Assembly: GCA_032622095.1 (NCBI GenBank)
Contig: CP136069.1
Location: 185,679,122-185,743,121 of the forward strand
DNA: 64,000 bases
Source of the DNA: Siphonodentalium dalli
Lineage: Eukaryota > Mollusca > Scaphopoda > Gadilida > Siphonodentaliidae
Direction of reading: 5' to 3'
Shown here: piece by piece, positions 1-10,100 of the stretch
How the letters are laid out: each line of letters begins with the position of its first letter
Position numbering within the stretch: the stretch's first letter is position 1
The notes under the pieces: generated by a model
Seen by the model: the letters and a program-made list of their open reading frames with translations, nothing else
Told to the model about the DNA's origin: nothing
Database searches by the model: none
Made by a program: the position numbers and the translations under genes

Positions 1-2898
1 TCGGAGAGTAGAGAACAGATTGATAATATATATCACTGCAGATTGACATATTGGAAGGCTGCATTCAAGTTTCATCATTTGTCCACATAACTTTGATTTG
101 ATTTCCACTTGGTCCTGGGCTATGTAGGGAAATGACTTCCTAAAGCTGTTCTCCAGTGCCTCTACAAATACCATGAATTTAACTGATGGCACTTTCAGTC
201 CACCAAAATCGCCCTGATCATTACATAGGGCCTTCCAATAAATCAGAATATGCTCATCTGCTTCTAGGGTATGATCTGGTGATTCAAGTTGCTCAAGTTT
301 ACACTCAAGACATTGATGTGATTTATTTAATTTCATCAGTAAGTAGCCTGCAATATAGTGCAATGTATTCTTTTCAGGCATAGATGTTACAATATCATGC
401 ACCTTGAAAGCCAGAGCAATGGGAACTGCTGGAGATTTGGTACCACAAATCAGATCACCATTGGATTTGTCAACATAATTATGGTCTGGAATGGATATAT
501 CATTTGCTGATATATTTGAAGGTTGTTCTATGGACTTGCATGTAAGGCTCTTTAAGGAAGTCAACATGGCATCTGCATCATCTTGGCAATTACTTCCTTT
601 TGGCTTACGGAGAACTAAATTTACTAAGCATTGTTTGTAAGCAGCTGCAAATTGCTCTGCATCAGGGTTGTCCCTACAGACTCCAGCTTGGCGAATCAGA
701 GCAAAGAAGTTCTCCGCACAATCCTGATTCAGTCGGCTGGTTAGAAGAAAATCTATGGATTGGCTCTCAGATAGATCATGCCATAGTCCACGGAGTGCTG
801 CAATTGAAATTAGCCACCCATCAATGAAATGCAGCCTGGATTTGGAAATACCAACTGGATCCATGTTTCTCAGTAACTGTGTACATTCTTCAAGATATTT
901 GATGTGGCAAGATCCTTTAGTTATTGCACCTCTGTGCGGCTTTAATTTGTCAATCAATGTTCTTGAGTTAGAGCAATCAAACAGTTGATCAAATGTGATG
1001 ATGAACTCAGCTGTGAATGTGGCTTCTGGAGGAAACACACCCAGGCTGGAATAGGTAACAATGGCTGCAGCAACAGAGTGACTGAGAATTTGAGTGGCCA
1101 ATGAGACTCTCATCTTTGAGAAATTGTTCAAGTTGATATGCTTGGATGAAATTTTTGGACACATCCGTATCGGCAATTTACTGTCCCTCTCATATAGTTC
1201 GTCAATATATTTCCATTTGACAAGTTTCCCATTTGAAAGGAAATTGTATTTCCTAAAATTGTTTCTTGTACACTTTATCAAATGTGGGGGATCATAAAAA
1301 CAATAAACCTTGTTACCATCAATTGTAATGTATGGCTTTGACTCACAGACACCTAGCATATTCATTAAAGAGGTGTTCGATGATCCAAGATCGCATATGA
1401 CACCTTTTACATTACCACCAGCAGCTTGAATAAGAGGCACTAATTCACAAAGTAATGCCTTCAATATATGGCCACTAGCTGCATTTGCTGCAAAGAAGTA
1501 GCCAACTGGCTGCTTCCATTTTACTGTTAACCCCCGCACCATAAATACTAATGCTTTATTTGCTACTGCTGAGCTCTTCGTGATATTGGTATTCTCCATA
1601 CCAATGATAGAGTCGCTTTTGCTGTCATATTTGAGTGATTTTTTTATTGACATCTCATCAAAGGCGATCAAACAATTTCGATCTTTGGGTTTCAAAGACT
1701 TCAGCTTCTCTTTAAGAACATTCATGATGACAGGATGGAACCCAACACCAGTTGACAGTGACCGAACCCATCGCTTAATCGAGCTCACTGATGGTAGGAT
1801 AAATAGCTGCGATAGCAATCTGTATGTCTTCTTGCTACAATAGTATATTGACAATGCCACAATTCGCTCATCGTCAGACCATCGATAGCCTTTCTTCTTT
1901 CTTCTAGACATTGTTATCTGAGAAGCAACGAAGCTCTGTAGCTTCACAGGAACATGCTGCTTTACAGTAGAGATGGCCTCCTGTAGCTGTTTCTTATTGG
2001 ACATTAATCTTTTAGGACCATTCTTCAATTTATCAATCTTCTTCTTTGATCTGCATATGGCAACTCTCTGGCGGTTGATGATTACACGAAACTTCTTGTT
2101 TGGTGAATTTTGTGGTGCTTGCGTATCTTCAACTGTGGTGATTGGTGCAGCCAGAGGACTTTCTTCCATCCGTGCTTTTTTTGAAAGAGGAGATGGAGTG
2201 GAGACGGTTTGTTCTGTCCGAAAAGGCAGCTTTCTTTTAGGAGTTACTGTTGGTGGTGGATTTGGAATATTGAAAATAGTTGGAACTGCATTGTGTGTGA
2301 GAGAATTTCGAGTTGACTTGTTCATGAACATACATTCCTCAAAATGTATCGAGCAAAGACGATAAGTTTGATTCAAGTCTTCCGCATTTTTACCTTTGAG
2401 TTTAAGGAGTCTCGAATTTTGAACCCATTTAGAAGATCTGCAGATGGATAGTACAGTAATCAGAAAATGGATTTTTTTCTTATAATATAACATTATGATA
2501 AAGATAAAATGGACAAGAGGTTCTGGCCAGATTATTTACCCCAACCCCAATCCATTGAAATTGAAACATTGGGCAGATAATTCAACCTCACCTTAATCCC
2601 AGTAAAATTTAAAATTTATTATTGGGAAAAACTCACTCTATAAACACCAAAAACCCTGTTATTAAATTAGAGTTAGACCTTGGCAATTTTTTTTTAATTC
2701 TATTTTATGTTCCATCAACAGGGCTATAATAATATTAGGGTCTGCAGCTATATTTTATGATGTTTCATGCATATAAATATTCTCTACTCACCGAGTTTCA
2801 TCCTTAGGGAATCGAAATAATGATATTTTTTGTTCTGCATCTGGGGTATTGTGGCAGTTGATGGCTGCACATTGGGTATTCGTCCTCTTTAATCGCAT
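1..2898 (-). CDS. THAP-domain P-element-type transposase (THAP9-like), 3' end off window
   Basis: Two coding exons are visible: 2898-2792 (start ATG 2898-2896) and 2437 down to base 1, which stays open to the window edge; 848 residues are visible. Donor CG|GTGAGT and acceptor CTGCAG|A join in phase through an Arg codon. The N-terminus is a C2CH THAP zinc finger split by the intron: C10, C15, C64, H67, then the closing AVPTIF at 86-91. A basic linker follows, then a P-element RNase-H-like transposase: D296 in FDEMSIKK, D385 in CDLGSSN, E611 in NQDCAENFFALIR. The spacing resembles human THAP9 and Drosophila P transposase. A 5' acceptor (TTTCAG) at 2915-2916 just before the start suggests a noncoding upstream exon. 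No stop or frameshift was seen. It may be a live P-like transposon or a domesticated THAP9 gene; no terminal repeats were found to decide. Confidence 0.88.
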
Positions 2899-4082
2899 CT
2901 TTGGTTGTTGTGGCCTGAAATATATTTAATAAACATTAATATCCATATCATGTAGTGTAAACATTAAACTTAAAGAAAAATTAAAAAATCATAATTGTTT
3001 TCCACATTCATCTACATCTGTTCACCTATTAATATATACATTTATATATGTACTACTACATCATACATGTATATGCCCACACAAGTCACCTAACCAAAAA
3101 TTTACCCCATTTCATTAATACATAATCTATAATTTGTAAATGTGATATATTTATTTTTTAAATCTTGGAAATCTAAACCTGTAATTTGTGTAAATTAATT
3201 TATTACCGGTAGTGGTAAAACACCCACTGACCCAAAATGGCCAAATATAACATTAACTTTGATTAACAATAACATCTAGGTGTTTTTCCAAGAAAGAGGG
3301 TCTTTGTCTCACCTTTCTATTTTCACCTCAATGTTGTTTGGAATCGGATGAGACATCATATATAAAGATCATGGAACTGTCAAAACATAGGAATTAGTTT
3401 AGAGGAAGTTGGATTGGAACTGTCAAAACTGGAAGAAAAAAACAAAACAAATCATTAAACTTTAAAGTTCAAGAATTTCATGTCAAAATTGAGCATAAAA
3501 AATCGATCTAAAATTAAATTCATCGCAGATATTCAAATTAAATAAACATAAAAATTAAAAACATATATCGTTAATTACTGTATCAATCGATCTATCAATA
3601 TCTCCATGTTTATAATAACGACTTTTAGCGTTTGTTTACATGTGTATTCACAAAATTAATGTTGACACTTTTGACATCTGTTCGAATGTCCGCGCCTTTC
3701 CTACCAGGAGGATCGATAACTCTGCCAAGACGATTACACAAATATGATTGGGTGAGCCATCCTGTTATTTACGATCCTTGATGGCGGGACCAAGCTGTAC
3801 ACAGCGCCATCTACGCTCATGCTATGATTTACCGCTGGCACCACGTAAATTATGAGAGGAATCATCACATTTTTTGGTTTGAGACTTGTGTTTGTCACAA
3901 TTCATTATACACTATTCTGACAAAAAATAATGTTCATCTGCAATTGGATATTTGCCGGGTGAGATCAAATTAGTCGGAATTTGTTCGATATTGTATCGCA
4001 AAATAGTCCGCTGAAAAATCCTGCGCTGACCTTTCCCCGGAAGTAAACAAAGGCACATGTTTGAAAACACGATTTATTAATT
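2899..4082. other. AT-rich upstream region of the THAP gene and helicase pseudogene
   Basis: No open coding region is recognised. The region lies between two divergently oriented loci and should hold the 5' untranslated exon of the THAP gene. Bases 3790-3820 are an exact inverted copy of 46506-46536 (31 bp), so at least part of it is dispersed repeat. Confidence 0.5.
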
Positions 4083-4392
4083 ATGGATTTTAAAACATGT
4101 TGCATTCTTGCCAAGGAGCACATTAATTTTAAATACGATTTGAAGAAGGGGCAACTTGATGCACTAGAGTATATTTTTAAAGGAAATGAGGTAATCGTCA
4201 ATCTTCCAGTTGAGTATGGGAAGTGTGTCATATTTTATGGCTCAAATTTTATTAAAATTAAAAAAAAATGCACGGAAATCAACAGTATTGATTGTCAGTC
4301 CACTGAATATGGACCACCAAGATCAAATAACGAAGATATCAACTTTGAACTTAGATATTAAAGCATGCCTATTAGACACCAACCACAACTGA
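4083..4392 (+). pseudogene. RecQ-like helicase pseudogene, 5' piece (motifs 0, I, Ia)
   Basis: The first frame opens at ATG 4083 and reads LKKGQLDALEYIFKGNEVIV, like the entry of RecQ-type DNA helicases. It is followed by LPVEYGKC where the Walker A motif should read close to LPTGYGKS, so the invariant Lys is kept but neighbouring residues are altered. The frame is lost around 4240 and continues one frame over as STVLIVSPLN...QDQITK, which matches motif Ia. At least one frameshift is therefore present. The rest of the gene appears at 12567-12741 and 13900-14780, beyond a LINE fragment and a gypsy element. Helicase family assignment is by motif recognition. Confidence 0.7.
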
Positions 4393-4480
4393 CAGTTACA
4401 ATGGACTTTCTGCTCTGTTATCCTCTTCCATAAAATCAGATATAATCATGTAAACATCACTGACTGCTCCACTAACACCC

Positions 4481-4762
4481 ACACGAGACCACAAAATTCC
4501 CCGCCCCTTCTATCGACCGAAATACCTCAGCACTTCCTTCGATCCTCGAACAATTTCTCTCTGGAACACAATCCCAACCGACACTGCCTATATTCAGGAC
4601 GCATCATTGTTTAAGGATGCCCTCGAGCTCCACAGTCACTTCTATGAACCCGGTACGAGCAAGCAGGGCTCCTCCACAAAACCACCACCATCCCGATCAC
4701 CATAGTGCCAAAATAATGGTACATAGAATTCAAATGCTCTTGATTTTAATAAAAAAAAAAAA
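4481..4762 (+). mobile_element. 3' end of a non-LTR (LINE) retrotransposon with poly(A) tail
   Basis: From 4481 a frame reads RDHKIPRPFYRP..YLSTSFDPRTISLWNTIP and then FKDALELHSHFY, ending at TAG 4703-4705. This is the standard C-terminal tail of LINE reverse transcriptases (the RDHK...PRTISLWN...LP pattern). An A-run at 4749-4762 follows a TTTTAAT signal and marks the tail. Only the 3' end is present, as expected of 5'-truncated LINE copies. The insertion lies inside the decayed helicase gene, downstream of its first piece. Confidence 0.7.
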
Positions 4763-4865
4763 ATAATTCTTTTACCCATGTAATTATCTTTTATTCATGC
4801 TCCCCTAATAATCATCAGTTCATTGGGGGCATGGGGTATACTGTAGATGTAGATGTAGACTAGTG

Positions 4866-4952
4866 ATGCGGACTGGACCAGACCACCTTGGGTGGTCCAG
4901 TCCACTGCCAATGCGGTCCAGTCCAGTCGAGCCCATTCCGGTCCGGTACATA
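4866..4952. repeat. GGTCC-rich palindromic repeat at the gypsy insertion site (left flank)
   Basis: Contains an 11-bp inverted repeat, GGACTGGACCA with TGGTCCAGTCC, and further GGTCC units. Matching GGACCGGTCC-type palindromes resume after the retrotransposon at 11850-11880 and again at 12549-12565. The gypsy element therefore appears to have landed inside a GC-rich palindromic repeat. Confidence 0.5.
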
Positions 4953-5178
4953 TGTAATGAACTACGAAAGGCTGATGAATGGTGTACACATCTGCGGATT
5001 GGAGTTGGCCTCTTGGGTCGACAGGAAGTGGGGCGAGACGGACGAAGAGCGAGTTGAACGGACAGAGATAAGCGGGAACGAGAGAGAGGGAAGAAAGGAC
5101 GAGGAAAAGAGATACGATAGTGTGCGAAGGACAGAAGAGATCTAGGTGAGTTAAAGAGTATATTAGAGGGCCATTACA
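4953..5178 (+). repeat. 5' LTR (226 bp)
   Basis: TG...CA ends with the short inverted repeat TGTAATG / CATTACA. No difference from the 3' LTR was seen. A consensus splice donor AG|GTGAGT lies at 5144-5151 inside it. No TATA box is obvious. Confidence 0.95.
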
Positions 5179-5179
5179 T

Positions 5180-5198
5180 TGGTGGCAGCGGTGGGATT
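5180..5198 (+). promoter_or_regulatory. Primer binding site, tRNA-Leu type
   Basis: TGGTGGCAGCGGTGGGATT starts one base after the LTR. It is complementary to a tRNA 3' end reading AATCCCACCGCTGCCACCA, which fits animal tRNA-Leu (AAG/TAG type, from memory) including the CCA. It would prime minus-strand DNA synthesis. Confidence 0.85.
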
Positions 5199-5384
5199 GA
5201 GAAATTCGAGTATATGAAGTCAAATGGAATTTCAAGAAAAGTTTTAAATTGTGTTGTTTGTACTTTTGTCATGGAGGTAGTATAAAACTGCTTCTGACAC
5301 ACACAGCCCTATTTTATACTCTCATAATTTGTGCAATTCTAAGAAACTGAAATATGGCTTTAAATTTGACAGGTTGTGATAATC

Positions 5385-6224
5385 ATGGTGCCTGGAGTTG
5401 GAAGATGTTTCTTTGCTGCCGATTCTCGTGCAAATAATTTTGACAAATATCCACAGCCGAAAGATATAAATATTGAATACAAAATTATTCGAGGCGCGTC
5501 CATTGAGCTGTTGAAAGATGAGACAGTTGTAATATTGTCATCGTGGGAGAAATCATCCGATACACAGGTTATTGTCAAAATAGCGGCCGGCATCAATGAC
5601 TTCTTGGATAAAAGAGGACAGTTCATTCGCCCTAATGACAATTCCGCTGAAACAGTTTTCAATCGGTTGGTAGAATTTGAATCGGCTATAAAGAAAATAT
5701 TTCCAACTGCGTTAGTTGGGTTTGTGAACATTCCAACTTGCTGTTTTGAGAAATATTATTCTACATATAACATTGTCCTGTCTGAGTTTGGTTTGAAGTC
5801 ATCCGACGTTATTCGATACCAAAAAACAATTAACCGGAATATTGTTGAGATCAATTCATTGATTAAATTACATAACTGCACCAAGCAGTCCTACACTGGG
5901 TGTTGGACCATATCGTGGGATCAACAAATTATAAAGAGAGTCAAAAACAAGCGTTTGCGAAGTAAAAAGAGATATATGTACGGTAACCTTTATGATGGCC
6001 TGCATGCAGTATCTGAGGTGAAGAAGCAGTGGTTCAATGTTTTGATTCAGGCATTTAGAGCCGAAGTGAATTTTTTTGCAAAATTTTCAGGATTTGGATG
6101 TAGTTATATTGGCCAATATATTATTAACCTTTTTGAGTCAGACATTGAGTGCTTATCAAGTTCTGATTCAGATTCAGAGTCAGATCGTAGTGTTGACTTT
6201 ATTTGTTTCAAGAGACATAAATAA
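5385..6224 (+). CDS. Retrotransposon ORF1, SGNH/GDSL hydrolase-like protein
   Basis: 279 residues from ATG 5385; the same frame is open a few codons upstream, but only from a GTG after an in-frame stop at 5367. The SGNH blocks appear in order: block I AADSR with candidate nucleophile Ser14, block II Gly37 in IIRGAS, block III G69-I-N71-D72, block V D204-G-L-H207. An acidic Ser/Asp/Glu stretch (about 258-267) lies near the C-terminus. SGNH esterase domains are known in some CR1 LINEs and tyrosine-recombinase retroelements, but a separate esterase-like ORF before gag is unusual for Ty3/gypsy. It ends two bases before the gag ATG, so gag probably needs reinitiation, leaky scanning or a spliced RNA. 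Substrate unknown. An upstream short ORF (ATG 5353) overlaps its start. Fold assignment is motif-based. Confidence 0.65.
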   Translation: MVPGVGRCFFAADSRANNFDKYPQPKDINIEYKIIRGASIELLKDETVVILSSWEKSSDTQVIVKIAAGINDFLDKRGQFIRPNDNSAETVFNRLVEFESAIKKIFPTALVGFVNIPTCCFEKYYSTYNIVLSEFGLKSSDVIRYQKTINRNIVEINSLIKLHNCTKQSYTGCWTISWDQQIIKRVKNKRLRSKKRYMYGNLYDGLHAVSEVKKQWFNVLIQAFRAEVNFFAKFSGFGCSYIGQYIINLFESDIECLSSSDSDSESDRSVDFICFKRHK

Positions 6225-6226
6225 AT

Positions 6227-7156
6227 ATGGCATCATTTGTTGCACCTCCTCCTGATAAATTTCTTGGGCGACAGGGTGATGATTTTGAAGGGTGGTTGGA
6301 ACGGTTTGAATACTGGGCCCAAGTGTATGCACCAAAGAAATATTTAGAAATATTCCCTACATTACTGGGTGATGAAGCATTTTCAGTTTTTCGAGCCATA
6401 CCAAAGGAAAAGAAAACAGAATGGGATAGGGTAATTGAGGTTTTTATAGAGGCTTACTCTTCGGTGGCTTTCGTGGATGCATTTCGAGCTGAGCTGACAA
6501 ATCGATCTCGGAAAACAGGTGAGAATCTAGCAGCGTATATTGGTGAATTGCGGAGATTAGTGACAAAAGCTTATCCCAAATACAATGTGGAGGCAAAAGA
6601 GGATGTAGTTTTAACTCGGTTCCTTGCCGGTATTGGGGAAATAGGTATGAAAATTCGGAGGAAAGAGCCAAAATCTGTTCAAAATGCATTAGAATTGGCT
6701 GCGAAATTGGAAGTTCGCAATAGTATTGAGAAAAAACACATTGCAGAAGTAAATATGATCCAAGCTCATGGGAACTCCCATGAGGCAAGTACTGAATTTG
6801 TTGCTCTTCAAAGTCAGCTCGACCGAATGCAAGAGCAGATAGCTGCACTTAGTGTTTCAGATCGGGGTCAGCCACAATCTAGAGGGAGATTCTCTGCTAT
6901 GGAGGGGGTCACCTGTTACGGTTGTCGTGGTATTGGTCATTTATATCGTGAATGTCCCACTGTCTCAAAACAAAGGGGTCGTACGGGAGTTCAGAGAGGT
7001 AGCTCACACCCGCGAGGTCAAGGTCGTGGTCGAGGTTCATATTCACGTGGATTTTACCCCCAAAACAGACAGCAATATGATTCAAGAGATTCAGGTCAAG
7101 ATTTAAACAGACAGCGATATGATTCAAGAGATTCAGGTCAAGATTTAAACTATTAG
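6227..7156 (+). CDS. Gag polyprotein of the gypsy element
   Basis: 309 residues. The N-terminal two thirds resembles gypsy capsid: FEGWLERFEYWAQVY near residue 20, then an alpha-helical region with LAAYIGELRRLV. One zinc knuckle, C230-x2-C233-x4-H238-x4-C243, is followed by an Arg/Gly-rich RNA-binding tail. The last 28 residues are two copies of a 14-residue unit (RQ.YDSRDSGQDLN) from a 42-bp tandem duplication that also doubled the frameshift heptamer. It starts two bases after the SGNH ORF stop. Stop TAG is at 7154-7156. Confidence 0.92.
   Translation: MASFVAPPPDKFLGRQGDDFEGWLERFEYWAQVYAPKKYLEIFPTLLGDEAFSVFRAIPKEKKTEWDRVIEVFIEAYSSVAFVDAFRAELTNRSRKTGENLAAYIGELRRLVTKAYPKYNVEAKEDVVLTRFLAGIGEIGMKIRRKEPKSVQNALELAAKLEVRNSIEKKHIAEVNMIQAHGNSHEASTEFVALQSQLDRMQEQIAALSVSDRGQPQSRGRFSAMEGVTCYGCRGIGHLYRECPTVSKQRGRTGVQRGSSHPRGQGRGRGSYSRGFYPQNRQQYDSRDSGQDLNRQRYDSRDSGQDLNY
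7144..7150 (+). promoter_or_regulatory. -1 ribosomal frameshift slippery heptamer TTTAAAC
   Basis: In the gag frame the codons are GAT TTA AAC TAT TAG, so the heptamer is in the X XXY YYZ register. Slipping back one base enters pol without a stop. An identical in-register heptamer lies 42 bp upstream at 7102-7108, but a -1 shift there meets TGA at 7120-7122. Only the second copy is productive. No pseudoknot was verified. Confidence 0.85.
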
Positions 7157-10100
7157 TGGCTGGGATTGAGCCCGAAATGCCGGCCTCTGAAGTTAAACAA
7201 TTGGGCGACGTGTCAGACTTAAAGAGTCTATCTTCTCTGATATTGGTCACTATTGATGGGGTACAAACCAAGGTATTAGTGGATACAGGTTCTTCAGTGT
7301 GTATAATCAGTGACAAATTTAGGAAGAGTCATGAGATATTGAGATCTAGAAAACTTATTCCAATCAAAATATCTGCTACATCTGTTAATGATCAACCTGT
7401 TGAATTACTGGGTGAATTAAGGATCTCAATATCAGTTGGTGCTAAACAGTTTGATTATATGTTTCTTGTTGCTAACTGTGTAGCATTTCCGGCTCTTATA
7501 GGGTGGAATTTTATTAAGGATGCTGGAGGTGTCATTGACTCGCAAACTGGTGTGCTGCAGATTGGAAATGAAGCAATTCCATTTCTCCCAAAATGGCGTG
7601 CATATCCTCAGGTCTGCTCAGTGTCTATGTTCAATGAAGAATGGATTCCAGCCAGAAGTGAGAAGTTAATTAAGGTACGTTTAGAGTCAGCCCATAGTTA
7701 TGACATTGTTTGTGATGGAATGACCGGTGTTATTGAACCAGATGGAATTTTTCAGAATGACTGTGGTTTGATGATAGCTAGGTCAGCAGGTGTAGCTAAG
7801 GACTCCACAACTATAGCACATATTATGAATGTGAGCATGGCTCCGATATTGCTAAATCAGAATACGCCATTGGGAAGTTTTCATTTGGCCGTTGATTCAG
7901 GTACAAAAATTGCTCGAGTAGGTGTGTATGAATTGTTTAATGACAAAGTTTGTGACCAGAATATCAACGTAAATGTTGTGAACACAAACACTGAAATCGA
8001 TAAGGTGAGTTTGAATGTGGATATTAATTATCAAAAGTTAACACATTCCCAAAGACGTAAAGTAGACAAATTAATTGTCGATTACCAAGATGTGTTTAGC
8101 ACAGGTCCCGATGACCTTGGTAGAACAGGGTTGGTCAAACATGTGATAAATACTGGCAATGAGAGACCAATAAAACAACCCCCACGGCGTATTCCTCATG
8201 GTTTAAGGAATGAAGTTGATGGAACGTTATCACAAATGATTCAGTCAGGGATTGTCGAACCCAGTCAAAGTCCATGGTGTTCTCCAATAGTGCTAGTGAG
8301 AAAAAAAGATGGATCACTACGGTTTTGCATTGATTATAGGCGTGTAAACGCCATTACACAGAAAGACGCACACCCTTTACCACGCATTGATGACTGTATC
8401 GATACTCTATCTGGTGCAAAGTTTCTAAGTACGATTGATATGGCGTCATGTTATTGGCAGATTAACATGGATGAGTCTGATAAAAGCAAGACAGCTTTTT
8501 CAACAGGAACTGGATTGTATCAATTTAACGTTTTACCTTTCGGTTTGTCCAACGCTCCGGCTACCTGCCAACGCTTAATGGAAATGGTTCTGACAGGAAT
8601 GAATTGGAGAAACTGTCTGGTCTATATTGACGACGTGATTTTGTTCACTTCAGATTTTGAGTCTCATTTGGAAGCTTTATCTGAAGTCTTTACTCGCCTC
8701 AGAAGTGCCGGCTTAAAAGCAAAACCTGTCAAATGTCATTTGTTCCAGGATAAAGTAACTTTCTTGGGTCACCAGGTTTCGGCACAAGGTGTAGAACCAG
8801 ATTTCACAAATATTGAGAAGGTAAGGATGTTCCCTGTTCCCTTAACAGTGAAAGAAGTTAAGAGTTTTCTGGGCTTAGCATCTTATTATCGACGTTTTAT
8901 TCTTAATTTTTCTGATGTAGCATCGCCTCTTAATGAACTCATGAATAAAGATGCTAAATTTGTATGGTCAAACGAATGTGCCAGAGCATTTGAGACGTTG
9001 AAAGTGAAACTAACAACTAAACCCATTTTAGCTTATCCAGATTTTACTAAGCCATTTATAATTCAAACTGATTCATCAAATCAAGCAGTGGGCTCAGTGC
9101 TGTCACAACATTTGAATGGGAAGGAACATGTCATAGCATATGCAAGTGCCGCCCTGTCAAAAACAGCTAGGAGATGGAGCACTTATGACAGAGAATTTTG
9201 GGCAATTGTATGGGCAATCAGGCATTTTCGACCTTATCTGGTAGGAGTACATTTCGAAGTTTTTACTGATCATAAACCCCTAGTGAATTGCAGAGATCTG
9301 AAAGCTGGATCTGACCCAACTGGGAGAAGAGAAAGGTGGGCTATTGAGCTCTCAGCATATGATTTTGTGATTAGACACAAAGATGGAGTGGCGAATGGAA
9401 ACGCAGATGCATTGTCAAGAATAATATTTGCTGAAAGGGAAACTCCAGGTGAGGCAGCATATAGCAGCTTCCCTCGGGGGATTCCGGTAGCTAATAAGAA
9501 TGACTGCTCTTCTGGTGAGGTAGCATATAGCCGCTTCCCAGGAGTTAGTCAGGAAAACAATGACATATGTGCCACTACCATTGATCAGAAGGAAGGCTTG
9601 GTTGATTTCAAGAGAACACTTAATGGAATGGGTCATAAACAGGAAGCTGACCCGGATATACGACTGATTTTAGAGATGATGAAGGCCTCTGAGCCTAGCA
9701 GTAGACCAGGGTGCCCAGTTGGTTGTTCGAAAGTGTTGAGAAGTTTATGGACACAGTGGAACAGACTGGTGTTGAAGGAGGGTATTCTTCATAGAAGTTG
9801 GGAAAATGAAATGGAGGGAGATAACTGGCTTCAAGCAGTGGTACCATTGAGTTGTCGTGAAGAAGTTATAAAAGAAGCACATGATGGTTCATCTGGATGT
9901 CATTTGGGTATTGACAAGACAGTGCGGAAACTTCGTTCACGATTCTATTGGTACAATATGGATAAAGATGTGGAACAGTGGTGTTTATCATGCCAAACAT
10001 GTGCAGCATGCAAGCCTCCACTCCGGAAAGCACATCATGAGATGCAAGTGGATAGGGCAGGATATCCTTTTGAACGAGTAGCACTTGATATTGTTGGGCC

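Noticed and set aside
3965-4231. Minus-strand open frame opposite the helicase fragment
   Set aside because: Antisense shadow of the motif I exon, with no family features of its own.
7102-7108. Upstream TTTAAAC as the working frameshift site
   Set aside because: A -1 shift here meets TGA at 7120 almost at once; the copy at 7144 gives an open pol.
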